From NCBI GenBank assembly GCA_021613535.1, contig CP075497.1, forward strand, positions 9,052,001 to 9,116,000: a stretch of 64,000 nucleotides of DNA. Reading direction: 5' to 3'. Shown one piece after another: positions 22,020 through 34,676 of the stretch. Origin of the DNA: Adineta vaga. Lineage: Eukaryota; Rotifera. The notes below the pieces were generated by a model, which saw only the letters and a program-made list of their open reading frames with translations, was not told the origin of the DNA and ran no database searches. Every line of letters starts with the position of its first letter. The first letter of the stretch is position 1. Position numbers and translations under genes: made by a program.

Positions 22020-24679
22020 CTATGTTCTTCCTGTCGAATCATTAGTCGATTGATATTTATCAAGATTTTGTAAATCTTTAATTGTTTCATCATATAATTT
22101 TCGTTTAGTAATCAAATCAGTTTGTCGACGTTCAATTTCAGGATCTTGTGCCATTAAATGATCAAGTTTTTCTAAACTTGTACTACTCAACATAGATGAT
22201 TGTAAATCCAGTTGAGAAAATTGTTTTCGTACAAGTTGATATTCGATACGTTGTGGAAACGTTAAAACAATTCGTTGACAAACGATATCTTGCATTGCTA
22301 AGATACGAATCTTATATTCGATTATTTCTTCATCTACTATATTATCATTTGTACCATTCGTAATTGGAAGTGATCTTGATATTGTTGTAGTATAATCTGA
22401 TGTCGAACGACTAACTAAAATAAATCGAAGAAATTAGTTGAATCAATGAGAAAAATAAAAATAAGATAGGATTAAAAACTGACCACTCTGATTTGTAGAG
22501 AGAGATTCAGGAATATCGGGTCGTGGAGCAGACCATCTATTCCAGACTAGACAGATAATCAAAAACATTTCGAGAAGAAAACATTAAATCTTCTTACATG
22601 ATGTATTACTACGATTAGTTGAAGAATTATTTGGTCGAGAGATTTTTACTGGTGGACTAAATTCATCATCAAAATCATCATCATTGTCTTCACTCAGTGT
22701 ACCATTTGTTCGTTTTAATGATGTTGTAATAGAATTAGTTGCAGAATTAGTTGTTGATGTAATAGGTAATCGAGCTGATTGTACAACTGTTGTTACTGTT
22801 GATGTATCATTTGAATTAGATTTATGAACTTTTTTTGTTTGTTTTAATGTTTCCTTATATAATGGATGATCTGCATAAACAAATGATTCTTCCATTTCAA
22901 GTATTAATTCTAATTCTCGTTGACATTCCGTTTTTAATTGTCGTTCAAGATTTTCATGCATTAAACGCATTTGAATCAATAGATTTGGTCGTGAACGAAA
23001 TACTTTCTCAATAACATTTGAAATCACATTATTTGTCCGTTCAAGCATACTGGATAAATATTGTTCCATTGGTGCACGAATAGATTTAATATAATTAATA
23101 CAAACAGTTTTTGTTACACGAAATAAAATATACTAAAATAGAAAGACAGAGAGAAATATCGAATATTTCAACAAATTATAAACTGATTGAATCTATAAGT
23201 GTCTGAAAACTTACATCTGATGGTTCAGGTCCTTGTGTAGAAATCATTGCTGATCGAATGAGTTGTAGAAGTTTATGATTTTGAAGTTTACAATTATGCA
23301 TATTGTGATAGAATTGTTGATTCAATTCATTTCGTTTAGCATATAATGGATTATTTACTTGTGCACCTTCTTCTACATTATGAATTTCTGTTCGAAATAA
23401 TTGCATAGCAGTAAATAATTTCTCAGTTAAATGTCTTGAACGTGCTTCACTAGTTAATAACAATTGTGTATAATCATCGACACCTAAATGACGAAATTGT
23501 TGTTCAACATTGTTGATTTTTGTACGTAAATCTGTAATTAATCGTGGTAAAGCTTGTTTAATATTTCGAACAAGTTCACGAGTAAGAAAACGAGCTAATG
23601 ATGAACAACCACGTCGTTCGATTGGTACAGAATGAAATTTTGGTGATTTAGAAAAGAATTGTTCTTCTTTACGAAGTGCATCGTCTAGGAAAAAAACGAT
23701 TTTCTTTTATCAATGAACAAATTCATTTAGTTTTCTATACTTAATTCAATATTATTATCGATATCTTCTTGTGAACGACATTTAACCATTAAATAACCAA
23801 GTTTTAGTGGAATACGTTTGTTTTCAAATACTTCTAATAGTTTCTGTTCAACTCCACGATCAACAAGGTCAAGTTTTGTCAAAACGCCAACTAAAAATTC
23901 ATATTCTTCAATCAAAATCAAATGAGATATATTTTTTTCTTACTTGTCCGTTCACCCTCTGGATCAGACATTTTCGCATATTTAATTGCTGCTGATGTTT
24001 CAATATCATTACAAGCTTGAATTATAGCAAGAATTATTGTCGATGGTCTATCCAAATAGTCTTGAATCAATTCTTCGATCATATTTACTGCTGTACTATC
24101 TTGTTGTTTTGATGTTACTTGAATGATTCCTGGTAGATCGATTAAAGTTAAATTTGGTAACCACGGTGCTTGAACATTAAGAACAAGAACTTGTTTCGAT
24201 ATTTGATCACGATCATGTGTCAGATAATTTTGTGCTTCATTTATATGACGACTAATTTCATGCGCATTTGGAATATTATCTCGTTTTGGACGACCAGGAC
24301 ATTCAAGACTAGCATGCCATGTACTTGAACGACGCATTCGAAGTTCTAATGGACATTTTGTTGTCATATGGTGTCCACCGCGAGGTAAAGGAATACTAGA
24401 AAGTGCTTCGAGAACACTACTTTTTCCTGAACTTTGTTCACCAATAACAACAATTGCTGGTAGATCAATTGTTGTGTCAATATCAGCAACACGATTTCGA
24501 ACTTAATATAGAAAAATGATTATTTCATTGTTGAATAGATATCTCATAAAAATCAATATACTTTGATCAATTGTTGTAAGTAAAGGTGCAATTTCTTCGT
24601 CATAACTCTCAAAAAGAGCTAGTGAAGGATGATCTACTCGAGCAGCAGAAGCAGTTGATAAACGATGACGAGTCGACAT
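22020..24679 (-). CDS. Mx/dynamin-like large GTPase, 7 exons
   Basis: Exons 24679-24562, 24501-23944, 23890-23741, 23684-23215, 23132-22598, 22546-22484 and 22414-22020 total 762 residues. The G domain has the P-loop GEQSSGKSSVLEALSSIPLP, CPLELRMRR, the G3 motif LIDLPGIIQV and the G4 motif GVLTKLDLVDRG, closest in style to Mx proteins and dynamins. A helical middle/stalk region follows, and the C-terminus is a GTPase effector domain (QDIVCQRIVLTFPQRIEYQL). No PH domain or proline-rich tail is seen. Between stalk and GED lies a Ser/Thr/Asn/Asp-rich disordered insert of about 120 residues (DDDFDDEFSPPVKISRP), unusual for Mx. Such enzymes self-assemble and remodel membranes; vertebrate Mx restricts viruses. 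Whether this one is antiviral or an organelle dynamin cannot be told. Confidence 0.88.
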
Positions 24680-25267
24680 ATTTTCTTAATTGAATGGATG
24701 AACTGACTGGGAATTTCAAAAAGTATATATCTGGCAAATGATTCATTTCGTCTGTCTATCATCATCATCATTATATAGGTATTGGATGGATGATATAAAC
24801 TTCCATATGATGTCGCTATTTCGTGAAATATGATCACAATTTGTCTTTATCAAAACTGATTTATACACATGTCATTTTACTTTTAGTTAAAATTCTTTCC
24901 AAAAAATTTCGAATAGTATGGCTAATACTGATTCATTAATCAATTGGTTAATCAGTCGTAAAAGATCAATTTTATTAATTCGTTTCCGATATTCAAATGT
25001 TCAATCTTTTCGTATATTTTGTCAATCATATACAATTCGATTATCATTCTATTCACGCATACAAGAGTAATGATCTACTAAATTTCTATAATCATTTAAT
25101 TATATGCACAACGAACTCTTATTTTTGAATTATTGTCAATACAAAAGGAGAAAAAGAGAGAACGAGATAAGATAAACAAAGAAGAGAGAAAAAGTCGTGA
25201 AGAATTCTGCGAAAACAAAAATAATAAATCGAAAGTTATCGTTCAGAAAAGCATTTACATTGAAAGT
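24680..25267. other. Intergenic gap between GTPase start and ARID3 end
   Basis: On the minus strand this is the ARID3 3' UTR and the GTPase promoter. No exon is supported. Confidence 0.5.
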
Positions 25268-28200
25268 TTAATCTTTGCTACTGATTAAGGTTGTTGCATG
25301 TAATATACCTTGATAAGCAATTCCATTGAGTTCAATGGAAAAATTAATTGATTTTTCATTTGATTGTTGTTCAAGGTTATGATCTAACAAAGAAAGAAAA
25401 GAAATCGAATGAAAAGATCGATAAATTCTACAATTTACCTTTGGAGAGAATCTTTAATTTACTCGCCTGTGATAATAGCGAAGGAGAATTTGTAGGTAAA
25501 GCAAATTTTTTCGTACTATCATCATTTGATTTTGATAGAAAACTTGGTGAAATACTTCGTTTTATTCCTGATGTGAAATGATGATGATGATGCTCATCAA
25601 ATGAAGGTATTCGTGGAGTTGATGATGATGATGTTGGTGATTCATTAATATCACGTGATGCTGATGATGACGACGAAGCTGCGGCTGCAGCTGCGAGAAA
25701 AAAAGGATGAGATAATGCAGCAGCCATTACAGCATGATTTGAATCCACTAGTGAACATCAAATAGAATGTCGAACAAATACTTGAAAATACATACATGGT
25801 CTATGAGCAAGTGGACTAGCAAGAAAAACATTTGTCGACATTGTTGTTGCCGGTGGAGGGGGTGGTGGTGGAGCCATTATCTGTGGAGGCGATGAATATT
25901 CAAATGCATATGATGGTCGGCGACCTTCACGTCGATTTCCTTCTAAAATAAGCAAATCAAATGTATTCATATCATCGATATGTATATATTATCTTTTACC
26001 AATAGCTGCTTGTAATTCACCCGGTGAACTTAATTGTAATTTCTCGCATTCAAATGGATATAAATATTTCATATATCTTAAGTAAAGACAACACGTCAAA
26101 ATAATAAAATATCCTATACATTCTTTTCTCATTCGCGATAAAGAAAATCTTCAGTAAAGAACAAATTGATTTCTCATCGTTTATGTTCAAGACATTGACA
26201 TATGATAAATGATAGACAACATATGCGAAAGAAACTAATCGACTTTGATTAGTCCAATACATTATATATGTCAACACTCGAATGAAAAGAGATTTATACA
26301 TACTGTGTACGTAGAGTGAATGCAGCACTAGTAATTGAACTTGGTAAATTAAGACCTTTCGTCACTTCACGCCATAACTTCTTGTTAATGACTTCAACCA
26401 ATCCACCTTTACCAACAACCAGACGAAATAATTCATCTTAATAAAACAAAAGGCAATTTTTTCCTTCTTCTTCAATCAAATAACTATTTTAGACTTACAT
26501 AAGTCGAGTACATGTTTAGCCATAATAGGTATTCGATTAACCGGAGTACCTTTTTATGATTAATAAAAGGTGAAATTTACTATAGCATGAATTTTCCTTA
26601 CCACGTTTTTGCATGAATGCAAATAGATCATCAAGAAATTCTTTACGTTTTGGTTCGTCAGATAATTCATAGAGCTAAAACACAAAGAACGACGTTTCTT
26701 CATTAGACTAATTTCTTATAAAACAAAAAGAAATCGATCGATCGATCGATAACTTCTCTTCATGATCAAATATATACAATAGAGATTTGTTTATTTATCT
26801 CTATTAAGAAGCAAGACGCGGAGTATCTCTACTATCCTTTCTCTCTGTTTCTGTTCAAATTTGTAATTATGATCGATTTGTTTTCTGCTCAATTTGATTT
26901 TCTTCTTGATAAGAATTCAATGAAGTTTATCAAATTAATATTCTTTCGAATGAACTCTTCCAAACGTATTTCACATATTGGATAAGTAAGAGAAAAATAT
27001 CAATATCTTTAAGCGGATTTTCTCTTGTTTGATAATCATCGACAGCAGCTGGAAAATCTCTTTTGTTTTTTTTAAGTGAAATCGAATAGTCCATAAAAAG
27101 AAATCTTTGTCTTTAAGTTGCTCATTTATTTTCTCGTCAACCATCTGCCTCGAAACAATGCAATTAGTAGCAAATAATCGATATTGCCTCGAGCTGTGCT
27201 ATTCCTTTGCGACATTCTCTAGACATATCTTTTGATGATCAGACATTTTCCTTCGGATCAAAAAATGGAAACATACTAATTGTTGATTCATCTTATGTGT
27301 GTGTGTGTGTGTGTGTACGTATGGATATATACATACGGCAAAACACATCAATAATCGAAAGATTCTTCACATATTTATAAATGAGCAAACTAATGTGCCT
27401 TTTGTTTCCTACGAAGGGCAATTAGTTGATCTATAATGTAAACGATAAATTGATCATCAGACAAAAAAAGAAAAGAAACTGACTGGCCTTAATCGAAAGA
27501 AAATTAGTCCAAAAGAATATTGAGAATATAAACGAAATAACAGCTGTGTGATTATAAATATTTTTTTCTTAATAGAAAAACTCGACAAAAGTTCGTCGTT
27601 ATCTTGTATAAACTTAATCGAGAATATCAACAGAAATGTCAGTCAAATGAGATTGATCACAATATATCTGATTGGAGCTAAGCAAGATGAAAACAACAGA
27701 TCTATTCGATGTTTTTTGTCTTCCTTGTCTAACCTTCAACTAGATAATTATTTTTCGATCTAATCAACTGAAATGATGTTTAGATTATTGAACTATCAAC
27801 AAAAGATAAAAATAGTCTTTTCTCATTTGATATGAATGCTGAAAAAGGATTTTAAATAATCATTCTTTTCTTTCTATATTTCTCTTTTAATTATCTGATA
27901 AATAAATAATAAGCAATATGTGTAGAGATACTCTCTTCATACAGATGGTCAATGTTCTCTTCATTTTTATAATATCACTAGTATTATTCAGATTATTTCT
28001 TTTCTTGTCAGAGTATTGTTTCCGATGTAGTACTCTTCTATCTAATAAAAAAAACTATTATACAATAGAGAGAATATATATATGCTTTTGATTCCTATCT
28101 TTTTTTCCTTTTCTTCTCTCTTTCTCTCTCTTAATCTGTATGTCTTCAATAATAGATAAGTGCTACTATGAAAAATCACATAGATGAATGAGTCTTTGTT

Positions 28201-29316
28201 ACATCTCTTGTGGCAGATCATCTCTCTATATATGTGTATATATACCAAACATTTCAATTAATTATTGCCTCAAAGCTATCAACATCCGTGCATTCTACAA
28301 AGAAAAGAGCGAGTAATGCACATATTCTAAATGATGTGCAAACAGAAAGAAAAGATAGATCTGAATCGAGATAGAAACAGTCTGACTGAACCTAATTGAT
28401 TTCTACTCAATCAAATATCAGATAATAAATATCAATTTACCTGACGAAATTGCTCTTCAAAGGTCCTAAAAGAAAAAAACAAACGAATGAATAATGATTT
28501 CTTTATTTTCAACAAAATCATATATATTGACGTTTACCATTCTGTTGTACTGCCCGAATTCGATTGATTACCACTATCATCTGAACCAGGTGATCTTGGT
28601 GGTTGTTGTTGTTGCTGTTGTTGTTGATCAGATGATGATTGAGTTTGTGGAGCAAGATTTGGTGTTGGCGAAAGCATAGCAGATGTTGCTGGATTTATCC
28701 ATGGATATGAATGAAAATTGAAAGAACTCCGTTGTTGTTGTTGCTGTTGTTGAAAGAGAGCAGCTGCTAAAAATCGATCCCGTTCTTCTTTTGATAAATG
28801 ATGAAATAATTGTTGTTGAATTTGAAATTGATTTAAAGGAGAATTTTCTTCATTATGATTATTATTATTTGAATTTAATTGTGTAAATAAACGTTCTCGA
28901 TCTTCTGGTTTTATTGCAAATGATTGACTATAGAGTAGGAAATTTCGTTGTGCTAACCAACGATCTTCATAATCTTTGAATTCTTTAGCAAAATGTTCAC
29001 GTTGATGTAAATAATCATTTGTTGATACTGAACGATTTATTACCGATGAAGATTCATTATTTTCATCGCCTGTCTTATTCTCATGTTCTGATTTGTTAGG
29101 ACTAGGCGACCGAACTTTCTTGTCATGTACACTAACATCAGAGAAGCAATCATCATCACCTTCATCATCATTGTTTGTTGATGATCTTGGCGAGGAATCT
29201 GTTTGACCATTGGTATTCTATTGAAAATACATGTCGAATCAATAAATGATGAAAAATATTGTATAACATACTTTTAAATGAGAAAATTCATTGGTTTCAG
29301 CATGTAAAATTTCCAT
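25268..29316 (-). CDS. ARID3A: ARID3/dead ringer transcription factor (start uncertain), 10 exons read
   Basis: Exons: 29316-29272, 29217-28538, 28465-28441, 26674-26602, 26549-26499, 26436-26304, 26076-26000, 25942-25796, 25747-25439, 25383-25268, joining in phase to 551 residues. The ARID domain is almost textbook: FEEQFRQLYELSDEPKRKEF, FAFMQKRGTPVNRIPIMAKH, LVEVINKKLWREVTKGLNLP, SSITSAAFTLRTQYMKYLYP. The C-terminal REKLES-type end reads INFSIELNGIAYQGIL. ARID3 proteins bind AT-rich DNA through this extended ARID and multimerise through REKLES. The N-terminus is rich in Gln, Ser and Asn with poly-Q runs (near 28605 and 28735), and poly-Pro, poly-Ala and poly-His runs follow the ARID. The frame continues above the ATG at 29316 to an acceptor near 29358, so another upstream exon is possible. 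A 1.77 kb intron splits the gene just before the ARID core. Confidence 0.92.
26675..28440 (-). other. Long intron of ARID3
   Basis: At 1.77 kb it is more than twenty times the usual intron here. It holds a GATC run near 26736, a (TG)n run at 27297-27316, CT/AG-rich tracts near 28100, and no recognisable exon. Long introns of transcription factors often carry enhancers, which is an inference. Confidence 0.6.
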
Positions 29317-29357
29317 AACAAATTCTTCGCTAGTTATATTGAGTATATGACTAATGT

Positions 29358-30338
29358 CTAAAAAATTAAATAAAGAAAAAATTTACAAGTCATAGAACAA
29401 ATAGATTCCCATTCTCGCATATATGATTAAAAAAGTGGATTGCTCTTGTGTTCTCATTTTTTAATGTGTATGTCTCTACTTTTCTCTCTCTCTCTCTCTT
29501 GCTTGCTTGCTCGCTCTCTTTTTTTTCCTTTTCTTAACGAATCCAAAATGAGATAGAATCAAATATATACATAGACACACATGCTACTAATATCATGAAA
29601 CAGTTTATATTAAAAACAAAATTAATCTCCTTCGTCTTTTTCTATCTTTCTTCAGATATTCTCGATTACGATTCGTCCAAATCATTGATAAAACAAGCCA
29701 TCCGATTTGCTGAATTCTCTCTTCTATTCTTTGCCTATTAAAGAGCAAGTAAAAGAGGAGAAGAAGAAGAAGAAGAGAAAAAAATAAATGATAGGGAGGG
29801 AAAGAATAGAAAGATTAACGTTGACGTCGAGTTGTTAATGTCGATTATACAGGCACGGTATGGCTAGCGCGATGATGAGCATGATGTGATATGAAATGAA
29901 TGTAAATGATAATAGCATAGCAAAGAAAAAGACATAGCAAGGCAAGACAAAAAATCATCATTATCATTATCATGCAACAACAAACAGACAGAACAGAATA
30001 CTTCATATATGCCTATCTTATACGAAGATTGGTGCAATCAAATCTCGTTTTGTATGTCATATAATAGCTTGCATTGGGTATGTATGATAGAAAAACTATT
30101 GTCGACATTGTCATTATAAATTATTCTGATGTTTATGTATAGATAGATATTATTGCTTGTATTTAACAGAGAAAGAAAGATAGAGAGAACATCAATTGAG
30201 TAGATAAAATTATATGTTAGTTTTTTTTTCTTCTTCTGTTACTATCTACGTCAAATAAGTAATCAGCCCGCCTTTAGATTAGTAAATTTTTCTCATGATA
30301 ATAATAAGCAAAGAAAAAGATTTGTTTCAATCAATTCA
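29358..30338. other. Divergent upstream region of ARID3 and the CK1-like kinase
   Basis: Contains a CT-rich tract at about 29480-29535 and AG-rich tracts near 29755-29790. A missing first exon of ARID3 could lie here but none stands out. Confidence 0.4.
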
Positions 30339-31708
30339 ATGCGTTTAAAATCTCATTATCATCAACTAACGGAATTACTTTCTTCAAAATCAGATAAACA
30401 TCGATCAGCTCAAGGCGATCATGTTCATAATCATCAAGAAACAATTCCACAAACAATTAAAAATCAATGGTCTATACAATTACCTTTAAGTTCAGGCTCA
30501 TTTGGATCTATCTATCGAGGAAAGAATCTGATAACGAATGAAAAAGTCGCAATTAAATTCGAAGCAAAAACTTCTCCTTATCCACAATTATCGAAAGAAA
30601 GTCAAATCTATCGTTCGATCGAAGGAACCGGTATGCCGAAAATGTATTGGTAAGATGAATTCAATTGAATAAAAGAGAAAACAAAATGAGAAATATATGT
30701 GATCAAGGTATGGATCAGTAGATGAAAATTATCATGCAATGGTTTTAGAAATGCTCGGACCAAGTATTGAAGATTTATATAATTATTGTCATCGAAAATT
30801 TACAATAAAAACTGTTCTTCTACTTGGTGAACAAATGCTTGAAAGAATCTGTCATATACATCAACGATCTATAATACATCGAGAGTGAGTTTCTTTCTCA
30901 TCAAAGGAAAAAAAGAAGGAATTCCACATTTTCTTTCTATATATATATTAATAAAATGAAAAGTAATTTCTATGTTGAATAAATTATGACAATGAACAAA
31001 TGAAATAGTCATATTTCAATGTATGTAGACATAGTACTTTGTATGATATTTTTTATTAGAAATCAAGTTAAATACAATAGTACTCTAGTTAATTGACTAT
31101 GCTTGATAAACAAATTAATAAGATAAAAGAAAAATCATCTTTCGAAATGAATTTGTTTAATAATCGGTAATTTTCATTCTAGTATAAAACCAGATAATTT
31201 CACTATGGGTATCCATTTCAAATGTCAAAATGTATATTTAATTGATTTTGGTTTATCAAAATATTATCTCGATAGAAGAACTCGTCAACATATGGAATAT
31301 AATGATAATAAACATTTTGTTGGTACAATACGTTATGCAAGTCTTCGTACTCATGCTGGCATTGAACAATCACGTCGTGATGATTTAGAATCTCTGGCAT
31401 ATACTTTAATTTATTTAGCACGTACGAACAAATGTTTACCATGGCAAGGTATAAAGTGTGAAAATAAAAAAACTAAACAAGAAAAGGTCTATGAAATCAA
31501 ACTTCATACACATATTGAGATTTTATGTGAAAATTTACCAAAAGAATTTCAAGAATTTGTAATTTATACACGACAACTTGGTTTTGCTGAAGAACCCAAT
31601 TATGTTTACTTATGTTCATTATTCAAACAAATTTATCCAACAATGAATATTAAAAATGATTTTATCTATGACTGGATTCGAAATAAAACGACAGAAAGAG
31701 TGTTGTAA
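30339..31708 (+). CDS. Casein kinase 1 family protein kinase, 3 exons
   Basis: Exons 30339-30649, 30708-30884 and 31183-31708 encode 337 residues. The glycine loop is LSSGSFGSIYRG, the ATP-binding Lys is in EKVAIKFEAK, the catalytic loop is IIHRDIKPDNF, and the metal-binding motif is YLIDFGLSKYYLD. CK1-specific features are the VGTIRYASLRTHAGIEQS signature followed by RRDDLESLAYTLIYL and LPWQGI, which replace the usual APE motif. CK1 kinases phosphorylate pre-primed or acidic substrates in Wnt, clock and vesicle pathways. The N-terminal 45 residues are His/Gln-rich and unlike named isoforms. There is no long regulatory tail, so the kinase domain is almost the whole protein. The last intron (298 nt) is longer than is typical here. 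The subtype is not assigned; it appears divergent. Confidence 0.9.
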
Positions 31709-32222
31709 TCAATGAAATGTCTTTTTCTTTATGATGACATTTGAATAATTCATCAGCAAGAAAATGACAACTATTTAGTTTAAGTCATATAATAAATGTT
31801 TATTTTTAGTATTTATTGAATTGCAGTAGAAATTTATGTGACAAACATGACTTTTTCTTATGTCATGTCTACAAATACAAATAAACTTTTTTTTGGGTTA
31901 TCGACTAATCGAAAAATTTTAATTGTTTAGATTCTTCGATAATCTATTAGTACCTAATAAATTCTATTATTATGCGATGATTTTCTATGCATATTTTGTA
32001 TTGTAAAACTAAGATAATCATATTAATCTTTTGATCTTATTTTCATAAATAACAAGAAGGAGAAGAAGAAGCAGAGAAAAAGTAGAGCATCTGATCATCA
32101 ATATTCTTTAGAAACAACATAAGAATCATAGAAAAAAAAACATAATTATGAAATTGAAAGACAGAAAAGAAAAATAATACATATAATCTATCGACTAGAT
32201 TTTGATTTTAAATAGATTTTTC

Positions 32223-34676
32223 CTATCCAATAACATTTGTTTCAATTAGAATAGCCAGAACTAAGAAGACAATGTAAAAGATGATTAATATAGCACCGAA
32301 TCGACGACTATAATAGAATTTATTCAATGGTATGAATAAAAGTGTACCAGCTAAACTTCCAAATAGAAAATATGCAATAATATTCTGTAATAAAGATTTA
32401 TCAATCTAGAAAACAAAAACATATATCATCTTCATTGCTTTCTAATCTATGAATACATACAACAAATGGTTGACCGGTTTTTAATGTAACATATGTAAAT
32501 GGAATACCAAGACCCATAAGAAAATCTAAAAGAAAACAAAATTAAAATTTGTTGCCGACTGTTAGTCCATGAATATCATCGGATATAGTCATCGGTGGAG
32601 AGTCGAACTGGTATTAATTTTGCGAAATATTAGAAGTTGCTACAGCAAATCGAAGCATATTGAGCAACTGAGAGCTACATATATTTCGCATTTGTAGATT
32701 CGAACAAATTTTCTTTCTGTCTTAGACAATTCGATCATTACTTACTCAAAAGTGGTCCACCATAACAAGCTGATATACCCATATTTGGATAGCCTTGTCG
32801 AGCAGATACAACGTTAGAAACATAATCTATATAAAATACAATCAGAAAAATGAAGAAAATAAATTTTTCATCAAAATTCTTACCACTTAAACTATTTCCC
32901 CAAGCAAGAAAAGTTAAACCAAGAATTGTATTACTAATATCAAAGACAATACCAAAAGTTGTCAATAAATTAACAATTTCATTTGCAACTGAATAGATCC
33001 AAACAACAGATACAGCAAAACCGAGAAAGGCAAAGCCCTAAATTAATAAGAAAGATAAAAATAACTTTTTCATGTAGACATAAGAGAAAAATTTCTTTAC
33101 CGAATGATATCTTGGTTTTGAATGATGTTCAGTCATGATTAACATTGCAAAGCAGAGTATTGTTCCAACAATAGCGACAATAGCCCATATCGGAAAAACA
33201 TTAGCGATTTTAATAAATCCGACTATAATGAATAAAATAAAATAAAATAAAATAAAATAAAATAAAATCTTCTTCTTCTTCTTTTCTATTTCATCAGAAT
33301 ACACATACCTTGTGTTAAAAATGATACAATTAATGGACCCGAAAGAAGATGAAATGAATTCAAAAGTTTATTCCAATTATTTTCTGGTTTATCATAATCA
33401 ACCAATGGAACAGTAAAATGAAGAATTAAAGACACTGGCATCTACAAACAATTCCTTTTTTCAATATACAATCGACTTTCTTTTCTCATCTCACTTACTT
33501 TGACTATCGATAGAATTTTACCAATTATGCCTCTTTCAGCCCATGGAACATCATCTCGTGGTAAAAATGCATGACGAAGATATAATGCTAATGAAACATC
33601 AGGTTGTACATAACTTTCATCGGGAATATTACTTTCCATATCATCAACGGATACAGCTGCTGTTGTTTCTGGTGTTTGAATTGATCCATAAGTTTTTGCA
33701 GCTGCTTCTGTATGTGCAGCTTGTATCAATGCTCGACGATCTTTTATTCGTCGATTAACAAAATATCCACCAATTAGAACAACCAAATAGACAACGTACA
33801 TGATTATAAAACCTAAACTTTCGGCAAAATAAATCTTTCCATCATACATTGCGACGTAAGCAGCAAATGAAGCAATGATAAAAAATATTATATCTCGTAA
33901 TAAGGGTCGTTGAATAGAACGAAATGGTGTAACGAGACATATTGTACCAGCAACAATTGTAGTAACAAATACACCCGCACCTTAGAAAGGAAAAAACAAT
34001 TTTATTATTACGAGAATATCGAAGACAAAATCTTTTAATTACCAAAAAGTGCACCAAATGCTAAACCAACATCACCACCTTTAGCACTACCAACAGCTGC
34101 TATAGCAGAGAAAATATCTGGTGCACCATTACCGAAAGCAAGAAATGTAACACCCTATCCGACAAAAAAACAACAAACCTAGATCTTTTCTTGTTGATTT
34201 TATAATGTTAATAATCAACTAACCGCAATGTTTTCTGATAATTTAAGAACTCGAGCGATAACACGAAGAGCAGGACAAAAACTATGAATTCCAATGAAAT
34301 TAATTCTCAAGTAAATTTTTATATTTTCTAATAGAAATTCTTACTAAGAATCAGCAGTGACACCAAGTCCAACAAATAGAACAAATAACCAACCGGCCTG
34401 AAAATACGATCTCATCTTCATTTCAAATAAATAGTTTTCATACTTACTAATAATGTTAGACCAAGACCAATTAATTTATCGCCAATAACACAAAATAAGA
34501 ATTGAAGATAATTTATAAATCCGTCTTCTAATTTACAATCGTCTGTTGTACGAATAAATGTACAAGTATCATTATGATAATCTCGATAGTCTCGACACTA
34601 GATGAAAATTTCGACAAAAACAGAGAATACAATATTTTCAAAAATCAATTTCATTTACCTCGACAGCCTTGGCCAT
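32223..34676 (-). CDS. SLC8B1: Mitochondrial sodium/lithium/calcium exchanger NCLX, 12 exons
   Basis: Exons (transcript order): 34676-34659, 34597-34448, 34397-34345, 34281-34224, 34154-34043, 33980-33499, 33441-33309, 33222-33101, 33037-32884, 32826-32746, 32525-32461, 32405-32223, totalling 536 residues in phase. The N-terminal luminal part has CRDYRDYHNDTCTFIRTTDD, matching NCLX. The two alpha repeats are clear: GVTFLAFGNGAPDIFSAIAA with GALFGAGVFVTT, and NTILGLTFLAWGNS followed by ARQGYPNMGISACYGGPLL. A cytosolic loop of about 100 residues lies between them. NCLX exports Ca2+ from the mitochondrial matrix in exchange for Na+ or Li+. The N-terminus is short (six codons before CRDY), and no clear mitochondrial targeting sequence is seen, so an upstream exon or start may be missing. 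Confidence 0.93.
33231..33268. repeat. (TAAAA)n microsatellite in an NCLX intron
   Basis: Seven or so tandem AATAA/TAAAA units in the intron between the exons at 33222 and 33309, followed by a TTC-rich run. Confidence 0.9.

Noticed and set aside
32526-32745. Longer NCLX intron examined for a tRNA or other RNA gene
   Set aside because: No cloverleaf or A/B box pattern could be made from it.
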